DNA of 64,000 nt from Bacteroidota bacterium (GCA_016718035.1 JADKEK010000001.1:992001-1056000); one strand, 5' to 3'; positions 10,426-20,305 are shown, counted from the first letter of the stretch. The notes: generated from the sequence alone by a model not told the origin. Numbers and translations are program-made.

Positions 10426-11372
10426 ATCTCCTTTAATTCCCACAAATCTTTGAGATTGGTTCCACTTGTGCCCAAACCGCAATAACCATGATTGCCAATG
10501 GTAAATGCACTCATATATCGGCGACCTATTCCCGGAAATTCCGGAACGGTATCCCATGTATCAGTGCCGGGATTATACTGCCAGAAATCATCATAATTAG
10601 TCCCACTTGAGTAGTCATCTCCTGTACCGATATATCCATAACCATTCATCGCAAAACCGCAAGCTTCCTGCCTTGTTGGACCGGGAACATCTGCTTTGGT
10701 TGCCCAGGTATTGGTTATAGGGTCGTATTCATAAAAATCGTTGGTAGAACCAAATGCATTGCCGGTGCCAATATATCCTTTATCGCCTAAAGCAAAACCT
10801 ACTGCGGCTATTCTGGCAGCTCCTAATAAATTGGCCATTTGTGTCCAATCGTTAGTTACAGGATCATATTCCCATAAATCTTTTTTATAACCGGTAACAT
10901 CGGTACCAGTACCAACATAACCCTTATCGCCTATTGCAAATGCCGCAGCGCCATGTCTTGCAGAACCACCAAAGTCGTCAATTGCTGACCATGTATTGGT
11001 TTTTGCGTCAAAGGCATAAAAATCTTTTTGCTCCACAAACCCAGGATTGCGGCCGGTGCCCACATAAGCAATATCTCCTATGGTAAAAGCAACAGCCTGA
11101 ATAACCTTCCCTCCCATAAAATTGGCTTTTTGCGTCCAGGTATTTGAACCCGGGTCGTATTCCCAAATATCTTCAAAGAGGATGTCAACTATGGAATTGT
11201 AATGGCCCAAACCCATGTAACCGCGGCCACCAACCGAAAATCCAACACCTCTGTGCCTCGCTTCACCACCAAAATTGGCCTTTTCGATCCAAACCAGTTC
11301 GGCATGCGATTGTTGCCATATGGTGGTAACAAAACTGATGAAAAGCGCAATTGGGAGGAGCTTTAGCGACAT
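10422..11372 (-). CDS. Kelch-repeat secreted protein without sorting domain
   Basis: From the ATG at 11372 this is a 316-residue protein with a signal peptide (MSLKLLPIALFISFVTT) and six Kelch repeats closely like those of the genes at 4523 and 5799 (GYVGTGTD, DLWEYDP, TNTWATKADVPG). Unlike those it stops straight after the last propeller blade (CGLGTSGTNLKDLWELKEI) with no T9SS sorting domain. A longer frame from 11435 adds residues before the signal peptide and is less likely. The missing tail could mean periplasmic location, or loss of the 3' part at the convergent junction with the SBBP gene. Confidence 0.85.
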   Translation of the reverse strand: MSLKLLPIALFISFVTTIWQQSHAELVWIEKANFGGEARHRGVGFSVGGRGYMGLGHYNSIVDILFEDIWEYDPGSNTWTQKANFMGGKVIQAVAFTIGDIAYVGTGRNPGFVEQKDFYAFDAKTNTWSAIDDFGGSARHGAAAFAIGDKGYVGTGTDVTGYKKDLWEYDPVTNDWTQMANLLGAARIAAVGFALGDKGYIGTGNAFGSTNDFYEYDPITNTWATKADVPGPTRQEACGFAMNGYGYIGTGDDYSSGTNYDDFWQYNPGTDTWDTVPEFPGIGRRYMSAFTIGNHGYCGLGTSGTNLKDLWELKEI

Positions 11373-11516
11373 ATTTGGTGTGTTAAGTTTAGATGAATAC
11401 AATGTTAAATTTACCTGTTTTTGCGAAAATTGCAAATTCTAGGAGTGGTTTTAGTAATTTATACCTATGTAAATTCACGACTTTTTACCTTACTAGAAGT
11501 TGATTATTTTAGCCGT

Positions 11517-11963
11517 ATGAAATACGAAAACTCCATTGTTATTCAATTACCTGTTGCACGTGTTATCGAATTATTCGACAATCCGGATAATATGAAATAC
11601 TGGCAAAAGGGATTACAGTCTTTTGAGCATGTAAGTGGTACACCAGGACAACCGGGTGCCGTTTCTAAATTGATATATAAAATGGGTAACCGTATGGTTG
11701 AAATGAAAGAAACTATTACCGAACGCGATTTACCCAAAACATTTGCCGGTATTTATGAGGCGAAAAATGTTTGGAATTACGTCAATAATAGCTTCATCGA
11801 CAATGGTGATAATACTACTACCTATATTTCAGCCACTGAATTTAAATTTTCAGGATTGATGATGAAAACAATTGCTTTATTAATGCCAGGTGCGTTTAAA
11901 AAACAATCACAAAAATATCTTGAAGATTTTAAGGCATTTGCAGAATCACAACCATCGGTTTAA
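11517..11963 (+). CDS. SRPBCC-family (START-like) protein
   Basis: From the ATG at 11517 this is a 148-residue cytoplasmic protein with the layout of a polyketide cyclase/START-like fold: an opening strand IVIQLPVARVIELF, then DNPDNMKYWQKGLQSFEHV, and a C-terminal helix ending in YLEDFKAFAES. Such proteins bind small hydrophobic ligands; no specific ligand can be named. A longer frame from 11421 overlaps the divergent Kelch gene and its extra 32 residues look non-native. Its stop shares a TTAA with the stop of the convergent porin gene. Confidence 0.75.
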   Translation: MKYENSIVIQLPVARVIELFDNPDNMKYWQKGLQSFEHVSGTPGQPGAVSKLIYKMGNRMVEMKETITERDLPKTFAGIYEAKNVWNYVNNSFIDNGDNTTTYISATEFKFSGLMMKTIALLMPGAFKKQSQKYLEDFKAFAESQPSV

Positions 11964-13330
11964 AATCGAAATATGGTTGAAAAAATGATTCTTTCTTCGT
12001 TTTTCACCAAATCGGCAACATAACCAGCAGGTTCACCAATTGGTGCATTCCAGCCATTTGGCGATGTAACACCTCCCGGCCCTGAGAAATAGGGAATATT
12101 GGTATGTCTGCTCACATACTCCACGCCGAATGTCATGTATTCATTTGGCATAAACTGCACACCTGTTGAAACATCCCAACCTTTAAAAGTATCACCTGGG
12201 TTTTGTGTAACCACTCCATTTCCTGCAGGCAATAATGCTAAATAACGTCCCGGGTTATTAATCGTTCCTCCTCCAAAAGTCCATGCCCAATGTTGTTGTT
12301 GCCCAAACCAAAATCGATTGTACAACATCAAACTCAAAAAGTTTTGTGCAGGTGTTATACTATCACCGTTAAATGCCACCACTCCTCCACCGGATTCAAA
12401 CCCGGCATCAGCAGTAAAAGAAAATGCTGCTTTTGAAACGCCATTACTTGCCGGTTTATCGATATATTTAATTACGGCTGAGTTATCTGTATGAAAACGT
12501 AAACGGTCAGGCGTATTAGGTGTATCGTGACCAACATACGAACTGCTTAATATACTGGTGTTTTCATTTGGCCGCCATTGAATTTGATATCCAACACCGG
12601 GCATTTCGTTAAACATAGCGTACGTTTGCCAGCCATTAATTAACCACAATTCAATTTTTAATTTTTCACTTGGAAATAATTGTGCTCTTGCACCGGTAAA
12701 AAACCAAGGTGTATTATCGCTCGTAAAGGAAGGCTGATAATTCCAGTTTTCGAAATTATTATAGGATAATAAACCTACATACGATTTAAATAAACCAAAA
12801 TCAATATTAATTCCGTGCATTTTATTCAAATGAATGCCTGCATAAGCATCGGTTACATAACGCAATGCATTATATAAATCAAATTGTCCGCGCAATGGTG
12901 TATTATCATTACGTGGAATTCCTGTAGCTCTTGAACCAAACTGTAACATCAGTTTTCCCCTTGCACCACTTTCGGGTTCATTTATTTCGCCGCCAACTTC
13001 GATATATGAAATATTAAACTCATTACTCCTAAAAGTGGCTGTACTGCCACTATTCGTGTGGTCGATAGGTTTGTTAAAAGCATAATTATAATTACAGTCG
13101 AGTGTAATTCCTCCGGTAAAATATTTGCCTGCTAATAATGCTGATTTTTGACGATTATTTCCCTGCACCCAGGTAAAATCACCAAAAGCAAAAGGCTCAG
13201 CTTTTTTTACCACTGCAGTATCTGTCAGAGATGTTTCAGTTCTTTGGATAGTACTATCATCTACTAGTGGTTTTGCATCAACTGCATTTAAGGTAAACAA
13301 ACAAAACGCAATGCATATAATTTTTTTCAT
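11960..13330 (-). CDS. OmpL-like outer-membrane beta-barrel porin (BBP2 family)
   Basis: This 456-residue protein has a signal peptide (MKKIICIAFCLFTLNAVDA), a short linker, and a barrel region rich in alternating aromatic strands that ends in IIFSTIFRF, with the terminal Phe typical of outer-membrane barrels. The text FTWVQGNNRQ near residue 53 and the order of strands resemble the putative beta-barrel porin-2 (OmpL-like) family. It is the last gene of a minus-strand run after kdpD, kdpE and kup, 75 bp from kup. The context suggests an outer-membrane route for potassium or another solute under KdpDE-like control, which is inference. Confidence 0.82.
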   Translation of the reverse strand: MKKIICIAFCLFTLNAVDAKPLVDDSTIQRTETSLTDTAVVKKAEPFAFGDFTWVQGNNRQKSALLAGKYFTGGITLDCNYNYAFNKPIDHTNSGSTATFRSNEFNISYIEVGGEINEPESGARGKLMLQFGSRATGIPRNDNTPLRGQFDLYNALRYVTDAYAGIHLNKMHGINIDFGLFKSYVGLLSYNNFENWNYQPSFTSDNTPWFFTGARAQLFPSEKLKIELWLINGWQTYAMFNEMPGVGYQIQWRPNENTSILSSSYVGHDTPNTPDRLRFHTDNSAVIKYIDKPASNGVSKAAFSFTADAGFESGGGVVAFNGDSITPAQNFLSLMLYNRFWFGQQQHWAWTFGGGTINNPGRYLALLPAGNGVVTQNPGDTFKGWDVSTGVQFMPNEYMTFGVEYVSRHTNIPYFSGPGGVTSPNGWNAPIGEPAGYVADLVKNEERIIFSTIFRF

Positions 13331-13405
13331 AACATTTTTTTTAGGGCAATAACTCCCCGTTTACCCTGAAACAGGATATTGCCAATAGTGAATGGAATAA
13401 TTAAA

Positions 13406-15353
13406 TTAATTTAATCGTGTAAGTTCCACTGTTTGTGCCGGTGAATATACCAATGGCACCTGCTCAACCAATACATCACTTTTATCAAGACCAAACGCAC
13501 GTTCATCGCGCTGACTAATACGTTTGAGGAAAAAGTAAGTATTCATAAGCAACCCTTCTTTCAGTGAAAACTCATTTTCAACGGATAAGAATTTTTCAAT
13601 AACAATAAATTTGAAATCAGGTTCTGCATTATATTTCGATGAACCGTCCGGACGAATATGTAGATTGAGTTCTTTATTCGCAACTAGTTCCTGTACAATT
13701 CTTTTGAAATATAATTCCGTGCGCAACTGCACTCTGAATCCAACATGGATATTAATTTTTATCACCTTATCATCAACGAGTTCTGAAACATCGTAATTTA
13801 ATGTGTAAGGATGTTCTGTTCGGTTGATATGCACAAACCAATATACATCAGCCCGTTTAGGTTTTTTGGAGAAGATGGAACGAACAATTTTATCTTCAAT
13901 CTCGTGCCTATAATCGGCCTTAGTCAAATAAATTAAATGAGTTGAAAATTTAGGAATGGTGTCATCTTCACTTAATTCCATCAATTGTTTGGTATGTCTG
14001 CCAATATCAACAAATTTGGTAAATCGGTTATTAATTTTTCTTGCACTATGCCAAACATACATGGTAAGGAAAATAAATATTGCGAAAAACAAAAATGTCC
14101 AACTTTCTTTAATTTTTACCACATTAGCAACAAAAAACGAAAGTTCGATCGTCGCGAAAAATGAAACAATTGCAAATACCAACCATTTATTCCATTTCAA
14201 TCTATATAACATAAAGAAGGTGAGCAAGACTGTCGTCATCATCATAGTAATGGTGATAAAAAATCCATAAGCTGCTTCCATATGTTCTGATGAACGGAAA
14301 TACAATACTGTGCCCACACATCCCAACCACAATATAATATTTACGCTCGGAATATAAATTTGTCCTTTTAAATCGGTTGGCTGACGCACAAGTACTCTTG
14401 GCCAGAAATTTAAGTTCATCGCCTCGTTAATTAATGTATAACTTCCACTAATTAATGCCTGTGAAGCGATAATAGCTGCTGCTGTCGCAATTAAAATACC
14501 CGGTAAAACAAACCAATGCGGCATCATTTCAAAAAATGGATTTCTGCCATCAAGGGTTGTACCGCCTTCATGTAATAACCAAGCTGCTTGTCCAAGGTAA
14601 TTAATCATTAAACATGTTTTCACAAAACCCCAAGTTATTCGAATATTTTTTCTTCCACAATGTCCTAAATCCGAATATAAAGCTTCCGCTCCTGTAGTTG
14701 CTAAAAACACTGCACCCAACAACCAAAACCCTTTCGGATATAAAACCAATAATTCGTAAGCATATTTTGGATTTAATGCTTTAAATACATCAGGATAATG
14801 TATAATTTGACTTAACCCCACAACAAACAACATCGAAAACCATATTACCATCACAGGACCAAAAGCACTACCCACTTTTGAGTACCAAATCGCTGCATAA
14901 AAAAGATGAGCGATAAAATTGCGATTACAATAGGAATAGTGGAATATGTTCCAAACCCGGAACAATTTCCAACCCTTCTACTGCCGATGACACTGAAATT
15001 GGTGGGGTAATAATTCCATCAGCCAACAATGTTGTGGCGCCTAAAATAGTAGGAATAACTAATTTTTTGCCATATCGTCGCACGAGTGAATACAAAGAGA
15101 AAATACCACCCTCCCCTTCATTATCTGCACGTAGCGTAAGCACGATATATTTTAATGTAGTCTGAAATACCAATGTCCAAAAAATACAGGATACACCACC
15201 AAGTACTAAAACTTCTTCGATATTTCTATCTAATACAACAGCTTTGAGCACGTATAAAGGGCTGGTTCCAATATCACCATAAATAATCCCCAATGCTATC
15301 AACAATGAAGCCGCCGTTATTTTATCAATATGTTTTCCTTTTTCTGTTTGCAT
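13406..15353 (-). CDS. kup: Potassium uptake protein Kup (frameshifted in this sequence)
   Basis: Kup/HAK/KT potassium-proton symporter of about 649 residues, split across frames. The N-terminal part (15353 to about 14941) has the family start IALGIIYGDIGTSPLYV and NEGEGGIFSLY. The C-terminal part (below about 14876) resumes at KVGSAFGPV and continues through the membrane region to the cytoplasmic tail. Between them a third frame reads TIPIVIAILSLIFFMQRF, exactly the missing membrane segment. Two one-base deletions explain this: the GG at 14941-14942 and the run of four Ts at 14876-14879. With both restored the length is a whole number of codons. It lies 10 bp after the kdpE-like gene. Sequence error is more likely than real loss. 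Confidence 0.9.
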
Positions 15354-15363
15354 AGCTGTTTTT

Positions 15364-16047
15364 TTATTCTCCCGATAATCGATACCCTACTCCGGATTCT
15401 GTGACAATAATAGTTGGGTTATTTGGATCTGTTTCAATTTTTTTTCTGAGTTGTGCGATAAATACACGTAAATACTGTGACTGTTGAATATATCCAGGCC
15501 CCCAAACTTCGCGCAATAAATATTGATGTGTTAATACCTTACCTTCATTTTTTACAAAAAGGGCTAACAATGTATATTCTGTTGCAGTCAATTTAACCAA
15601 TTCACCATTTACTCGCACCGTTCTGGCTACCAAGTCTACTTCCATGTGATTGGAAATAAATACATTACTTTCATTTTCAGCATACATGTTACGCAATGCT
15701 GAGCGCATTCTTGCCAACAATTCTCCTGTTCTAAATGGTTTAATTAAATAATCGTTTGCCCCTTCATCTAAAGCCAAAACAATATCAGATTCTTCAGACT
15801 GAACCGACAAAATGATGATCGGTTTATTATACCATTCACGTAACTGTTTTAATACATCATGTCCGCTGGCGTCGGGCAAACCGAGGTCTAATAAAATAAT
15901 ATCAGGTGGATGATTAGCAGCCTTTATCAATCCCTCTTTAGCAGAATTAGCGACGATAGTTTTATAATCGCTGCTTTCCAGTGTGATTACCAATAATTTA
16001 CAAATTGGCAATTCATCATCTATAATTAACACCTCAGGATTATTCAT
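15364..16047 (-). CDS. kdpE: KdpE-like OmpR-family response regulator
   Basis: This 227-residue regulator has a receiver domain (IIDDE at residues 8-12, phosphorylated Asp at about D54 in IILLDLGLPDASG, Lys in DYLIKPF) and a C-terminal winged helix (about residues 130-225) ending in GVGYRLSGE, all typical of KdpE. Its first codons overlap the end of the kinase gene by 8 bp, indicating translational coupling. No kdpFABC genes are present; instead kup follows 10 bp downstream, suggesting that this pair controls Kup and the porin. Confidence 0.9.
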   Translation of the reverse strand: MNNPEVLIIDDELPICKLLVITLESSDYKTIVANSAKEGLIKAANHPPDIILLDLGLPDASGHDVLKQLREWYNKPIIILSVQSEESDIVLALDEGANDYLIKPFRTGELLARMRSALRNMYAENESNVFISNHMEVDLVARTVRVNGELVKLTATEYTLLALFVKNEGKVLTHQYLLREVWGPGYIQQSQYLRVFIAQLRKKIETDPNNPTIIVTESGVGYRLSGE

Positions 16048-17122
16048 TTTTCAAATTTTTGAGATAAGTAGTTTCAGCAGGAATTACAATCGTAAATTTT
16101 GCACCGCCTTCAGGCATATTCGATAATGTTACGGAACCACCTTGCGCTTCGACAAATCCTTTTACGATTGATAAACCTAAACCAGTTCCACCGGCTGCTG
16201 AATATTTGACGCGATAAAATTTATCAAAAACTTTTTCTATAGCTTCCTCAGGAAATCCATTGCCATTGTCCTGCACTATTAATACCAAATGTTCTTCCTG
16301 AGAAAATGCTTTTATCGTGATAATGGCATGTTTTGGTGTATATACCGCTGCATTCACCGCCAGGTTATAAATAATTTGCTCAACCAAACCGTGATCAATT
16401 TTAAATAAGGGAACATCTTCTTTAATACTTACAATAAAAGGATGCGTAACATAATCATCTTTTAATCGATTCACTACTTCGTAGGCAATTTCGTTAATGT
16501 CACACCAATCGCGTTTAGGTGCAATAACACCGGATTCAAGTCGCGACATGTTGAGCAAATTTTCCACCTGCCTGTTTAATCGCCATGCTGCCTGCGCAAT
16601 TTCTGCTGTTAATTCTTTTCTGTTGGTTTCGGTAAGTTTGATATTTTCCGTTTGCAGGTTATCTGTAGCGCCAATAATAGTGGCAATTGGTGTTTTTAAT
16701 TCGTGTGATAATGAATTTAATAAGGTATTATACAATTTTAAGGTGTTCTCCTCTCCTTCTTTTTGTTGCGTTTGTTTTTCAGTAGTTCTGATTTTATTGG
16801 TGAGCACAGCATTAACCAATGCAATTAAAAAATACATGAGAAACATCAAAGTATCTTCGGTATTATTAATATGGAAAGTAAAATGCGGAGGAATAAAAAA
16901 GAAGTTCCATATAAGTGCACTTAATACTGCTGCTGCTAATACCGGCCAAATGCTTAAAAACATGGCCAATACTGAAACTGTCGCTAATAAAATAAGTGCA
17001 ACTGTTTTATATCCAATCAATTCAGATGTGGTGTAACAAATAGCGGCAATTAAGAGAACAGTGATTACACTGATAAAAAATTGTTGCGCTTTCGATTTGC
17101 CCGATGATTTGGTTCCGGCCAT
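16040..17122 (-). CDS. kdpD: KdpD-like sensor histidine kinase lacking the N-terminal KdpD/USP domains
   Basis: This 360-residue kinase starts with four membrane segments (about residues 15-108) of the DUF4118 type found in KdpD, with FFFIPPHFTFHI in the turn. It then has a HisKA domain with the phosphoacceptor His at about H140 (LLNSLSHELKTPIATIIGA) and a HATPase_c domain with NLAVNAAVYTP, DNGNGF and GTGLGLSIVKGFV. Full KdpD proteins carry about 390 extra N-terminal residues (the KdpD nucleotide-binding and universal-stress domains), which are missing here. It is the first gene of the potassium run. The missing part senses turgor or c-di-AMP in other bacteria, so the input signal may differ. 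Confidence 0.9.
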   Translation of the reverse strand: MAGTKSSGKSKAQQFFISVITVLLIAAICYTTSELIGYKTVALILLATVSVLAMFLSIWPVLAAAVLSALIWNFFFIPPHFTFHINNTEDTLMFLMYFLIALVNAVLTNKIRTTEKQTQQKEGEENTLKLYNTLLNSLSHELKTPIATIIGATDNLQTENIKLTETNRKELTAEIAQAAWRLNRQVENLLNMSRLESGVIAPKRDWCDINEIAYEVVNRLKDDYVTHPFIVSIKEDVPLFKIDHGLVEQIIYNLAVNAAVYTPKHAIITIKAFSQEEHLVLIVQDNGNGFPEEAIEKVFDKFYRVKYSAAGGTGLGLSIVKGFVEAQGGSVTLSNMPEGGAKFTIVIPAETTYLKNLKNE

Positions 17123-17227
17123 AAGCAGTAGTTTAACTTATGCCGCAAAGTTACTTCCCCGTTTGTAAGTATGGTGTAAAACCAATACCAAACAGTATAA
17201 AGATTTTATAAAGATTTCATGCCTTAA

Positions 17228-19084
17228 TTACCTGACAAGGGTAATATTTCCCTGCATAACTTGTTCTGCTCCTGATGTAGAAAGGTATTGTAAAACATAA
17301 ACATAACTGCCAATAGGTTGTACTTTACCTTCAAATATGCCATTCCAACCGAGTTGGTTTGCATTCCCTTGAAACACTAATTCTCCCCAACGGTTAAAAA
17401 TTTGAAACGATAAAACCCTGTTAGGGTCCATCACAATTACAAAGGCATTGTCGTTAAATCCATCACCATTCGGACTAAATGCGTTAGCAACAGCAATATC
17501 TTCACAATAAGTTACCTGTATGGTATCAGATGCATCTTTACACAACAAATCAGCAGTGACAAAATAGGTGCCCGGAGTGGTTACCAAAATTGAAGAAGTT
17601 GTTTCACCAGTATTCCAAGTATAATTAGGCAAATCATTACCAGCATCAATTAATAAGACATCTATTCCACCAACGGGACATAAAATTAAATCTTCACCTA
17701 AATTTATGGTTGCATTTAAATAAGGGTCTTCAGATATTGTTACATTATCGGTAAATGTCTCACACAAACTTTCAACAGTAATCGTATAAGTACCAGCTGA
17801 ATTTACGGTAATACTCTCATCAGTTTCCCCATTGCTCCAATTGTAAGATTGAAAGCCTTCTGGTACTGTTAATGTAATTTCCCAAACAGGTTCACAAAAT
17901 AATATATCATCTCCTAGTTCAGGAAATAACCCTATTGGTGGAATTACATCAATGGTAAATGAATCAATAAATGATGCACAATCAGTAAATCCTTGCAGAT
18001 AATAAGTTCCGGCTGCATCAATTTCAATTGAACCGGTTGTTTCACCTGTGCTCCATAAATAGGAATCATAAGAAGGTGAACCATTTAATGTATAAGGTAA
18101 TTCGGTAAAACAAATCTCTGTAATATCGGAAGTGGTATATAAAGAATCTTCTACAAATAAAACCGATGCGGTATCATAAATAGTGCCGCAACTAGTTTCC
18201 ATTTGTAACCAGTATTCACCAGTTGCATAAACGGTTATTTCAGCTGTTGTTTCACCTGTGTTCCATAAATAACTATTGGCACAACTTGGTGCGGATAATA
18301 CAAATGGATTACATACAACGGTATCAGGTAAATACAACATACTATCTACAGGGCTTACTAGTACATCTTCAATAAATAAATAAACTAATGGATTTGCCCC
18401 TAATTCGCCGCCATCGTAGGCAACAACTTCAACTTCATCATCAGGATGAAAGTTGCCGATAGCTACCCAAGATTCACCACCTGTTGCTTCAAAAAATCCA
18501 CAAATTTTCGTCCATTCACCCGGAGGGTTGATGTAGTTACCGGTTCCATTATTTTCAATTTGTGGTGTAACATCCAACACATCGCTAATTCCGGGGCTAC
18601 CAATTTTTTCTACTGCAAAATATGCGCCTATCGCATCTGTTGTTGCATGCTCAGCTTCCAGAAAATCGGATTGAACGGCGGGCGCACTCCAGAATTCTAC
18701 ATAATAGCATGTTCCTGCAACCAAGGGCTCCGCCAATTCATGTTGCACATATTCGCGGTATAAAAACGAATTATTATCGTATAAATCTGTCCAAAATCCA
18801 CCATAAGCATCACCTGTTCTTGCCGGTTGATCTGCTGCAAATAAATTTGTTGGCACGCTCACCTGCGTAAACCCCGGAGCACAGGCATTATAATAATCAG
18901 GTGTTCCGCCACTTGCTGCATACCAGTCGTCACAATAATAATCGCCATCCCAAGTAAAACCTGAAATGGATACAGGGCAATCGTTGTAAGTTTCGAAACT
19001 ATAATTTTCTACAAGATTGTATTGTGCTACTGCACTTCCTGCCTTAACCAAAACGCATAATAAGAGGAGTAGTTTAGTGTGCAT
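17228..19084 (-). CDS. Secreted protein with T9SS type B sorting domain
   Basis: From the ATG at 19084 this is a 618-residue protein: a signal peptide (HTKLLLLLCVLVKAGSAVAQ), an N-terminal domain like those in flagellin-free adhesion proteins (ENYSFETYNDCP, a jelly-roll-like block), four SprB-like repeats (pattern NYLWNTGETT, AGTYxL), and a type B (gliding-motility-associated) C-terminal domain opening with AFSPNGDGFND and holding FNRWGELVFQ and GWNG. Type B proteins use the same Type IX machinery with extra partners. It stands alone, followed by the kdpD-like gene. A longer frame from 19111 is less likely. Confidence 0.88.
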   Translation of the reverse strand: MHTKLLLLLCVLVKAGSAVAQYNLVENYSFETYNDCPVSISGFTWDGDYYCDDWYAASGGTPDYYNACAPGFTQVSVPTNLFAADQPARTGDAYGGFWTDLYDNNSFLYREYVQHELAEPLVAGTCYYVEFWSAPAVQSDFLEAEHATTDAIGAYFAVEKIGSPGISDVLDVTPQIENNGTGNYINPPGEWTKICGFFEATGGESWVAIGNFHPDDEVEVVAYDGGELGANPLVYLFIEDVLVSPVDSMLYLPDTVVCNPFVLSAPSCANSYLWNTGETTAEITVYATGEYWLQMETSCGTIYDTASVLFVEDSLYTTSDITEICFTELPYTLNGSPSYDSYLWSTGETTGSIEIDAAGTYYLQGFTDCASFIDSFTIDVIPPIGLFPELGDDILFCEPVWEITLTVPEGFQSYNWSNGETDESITVNSAGTYTITVESLCETFTDNVTISEDPYLNATINLGEDLILCPVGGIDVLLIDAGNDLPNYTWNTGETTSSILVTTPGTYFVTADLLCKDASDTIQVTYCEDIAVANAFSPNGDGFNDNAFVIVMDPNRVLSFQIFNRWGELVFQGNANQLGWNGIFEGKVQPIGSYVYVLQYLSTSGAEQVMQGNITLVR

Positions 19085-19146
19085 TGGCTGATTTTTATCA
19101 AATATAACCAAATAGCAACAAAAGGGACAAAAACAGATATTGCCAT

Positions 19147-19614
19147 TTATCGCATCACACCAAATAGTTCAATCAGCTTTTTTTCACGGAATTCAAATAT
19201 CGACTTGAGTTGTTTGCGAATAAATAAAATGTTGGCCAAACTGCCTAAAATGCCCATTGGCGGCTGGTAGGTGACGATATCGGTCATTTCTACTCCGCCT
19301 TCAATTTGTTTCAGGTGATGTTCGTGATGCCAAATTCGGTAAGGTCCAACACGCTGTTCATCGACAAAATATTGTAAATCCTTAACATGTGTAATTTCCG
19401 TAACCCAACGAATAGGAATATTCAATACAGGGCTGACGGTATATTGAATAATCATTCCCGGATATACTTTTTGATTAGTATTTTCGGTTAAAATATGAAA
19501 ACCCATATGATCAGGTGTTATCACTTTTAAATTATCTGCAGAAGACAAAAAGTCCCAGGCCTCTTGTAAGGAGATGGGAATTTGTTGTTTTGTTGTAATT
19601 GTATATACGCCCAT
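19147..19614 (-). CDS. SRPBCC-family ligand-binding protein
   Basis: This 155-residue protein has the START-like pattern: QIPISLQEAWDFLSSADNLKVITP at the N-terminus, a central YRIWHHEHHLKQIEGGVEMTD strand pair, and a C-terminal helix FEFREKKLIELFG. Such proteins beside SDR genes occur in Bacteroidota. It follows the SDR gene by 4 bp and so is probably translated with it. Substrate unknown; no enzyme residues are recognised. Confidence 0.8.
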   Translation of the reverse strand: MGVYTITTKQQIPISLQEAWDFLSSADNLKVITPDHMGFHILTENTNQKVYPGMIIQYTVSPVLNIPIRWVTEITHVKDLQYFVDEQRVGPYRIWHHEHHLKQIEGGVEMTDIVTYQPPMGILGSLANILFIRKQLKSIFEFREKKLIELFGVMR

Positions 19615-19618
19615 AAAT

Positions 19619-20305
19619 TTATTTTATACTCGACATGCCGCCGTCAACATGTAAAATTTCACCTGTCATCCAACTGCTTGAATCAGACAACAAAAATGCA
19701 GTCATTTTTGCAATATCACTAACTGTTCCAATTCTTTTTAAAGGATGACGTTGTGCATTAGCTTCCATTTTTTCAGGTGTGTTTAATAAATTACCGGCTA
19801 AAGGGGTATTGGTGATTGATGGTGCGATGCAATTAAAGCGGATTTTCGGTGCATATTCTGCAGCTAGTGCTTTTGTTAATCCTTCAATGGCTCCTTTAGA
19901 TGCAGCAACCAATGAGTGAAATGGAAATCCATGTTGCACGGCAATGGTTGAAAATAGCACTACAGCTGCGTGGGGACTATTTTTTAAAGCCGGGATTGCG
20001 GCCTGAATAATTTTTGTTGCACCAACCACTTGTAACTGATAATCATGTATAAAATCCTGCGTAGTAAATCGTGTAAATGGTTTGAGTGTGATGTTTCCTG
20101 GGCAATAAACTAAACCATCTAAAGTTGGCGGTATAAAAGACAAATCCTGTTCGGACATCACATCAAAATGTATATATTGCACCTGCGTTTCATCCTTTTT
20201 GTAATTTTTACAATAAGTAGCTATTACAACATTATCATGCGCTAGTTCTTTCACTACACCCTCACCAATTCCGGAAGAGCCTCCGATTACTAAATAGGTT
20301 TTCAT
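19619..20305 (-). CDS. SDR-family protein lacking the catalytic tyrosine
   Basis: This 228-residue short-chain dehydrogenase/reductase-like protein has the nucleotide-binding GGSSGIGEGV at its start, a LVYCPGN in place of NNAG, the Ser region VVLFSTIAVQ, and a C-terminal SWMTGEILHVDGG. At the active site the order is FHSLVAASKGA: the Lys is present but the Tyr four residues before it is Val. Thus ordinary Tyr-Lys catalysis is not expected unless another residue takes over. It forms a pair with the SRPBCC gene 4 bp downstream. It may bind NAD(P) and act as a regulator or atypical reductase. Confidence 0.85.
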   Translation of the reverse strand: MKTYLVIGGSSGIGEGVVKELAHDNVVIATYCKNYKKDETQVQYIHFDVMSEQDLSFIPPTLDGLVYCPGNITLKPFTRFTTQDFIHDYQLQVVGATKIIQAAIPALKNSPHAAVVLFSTIAVQHGFPFHSLVAASKGAIEGLTKALAAEYAPKIRFNCIAPSITNTPLAGNLLNTPEKMEANAQRHPLKRIGTVSDIAKMTAFLLSDSSSWMTGEILHVDGGMSSIK

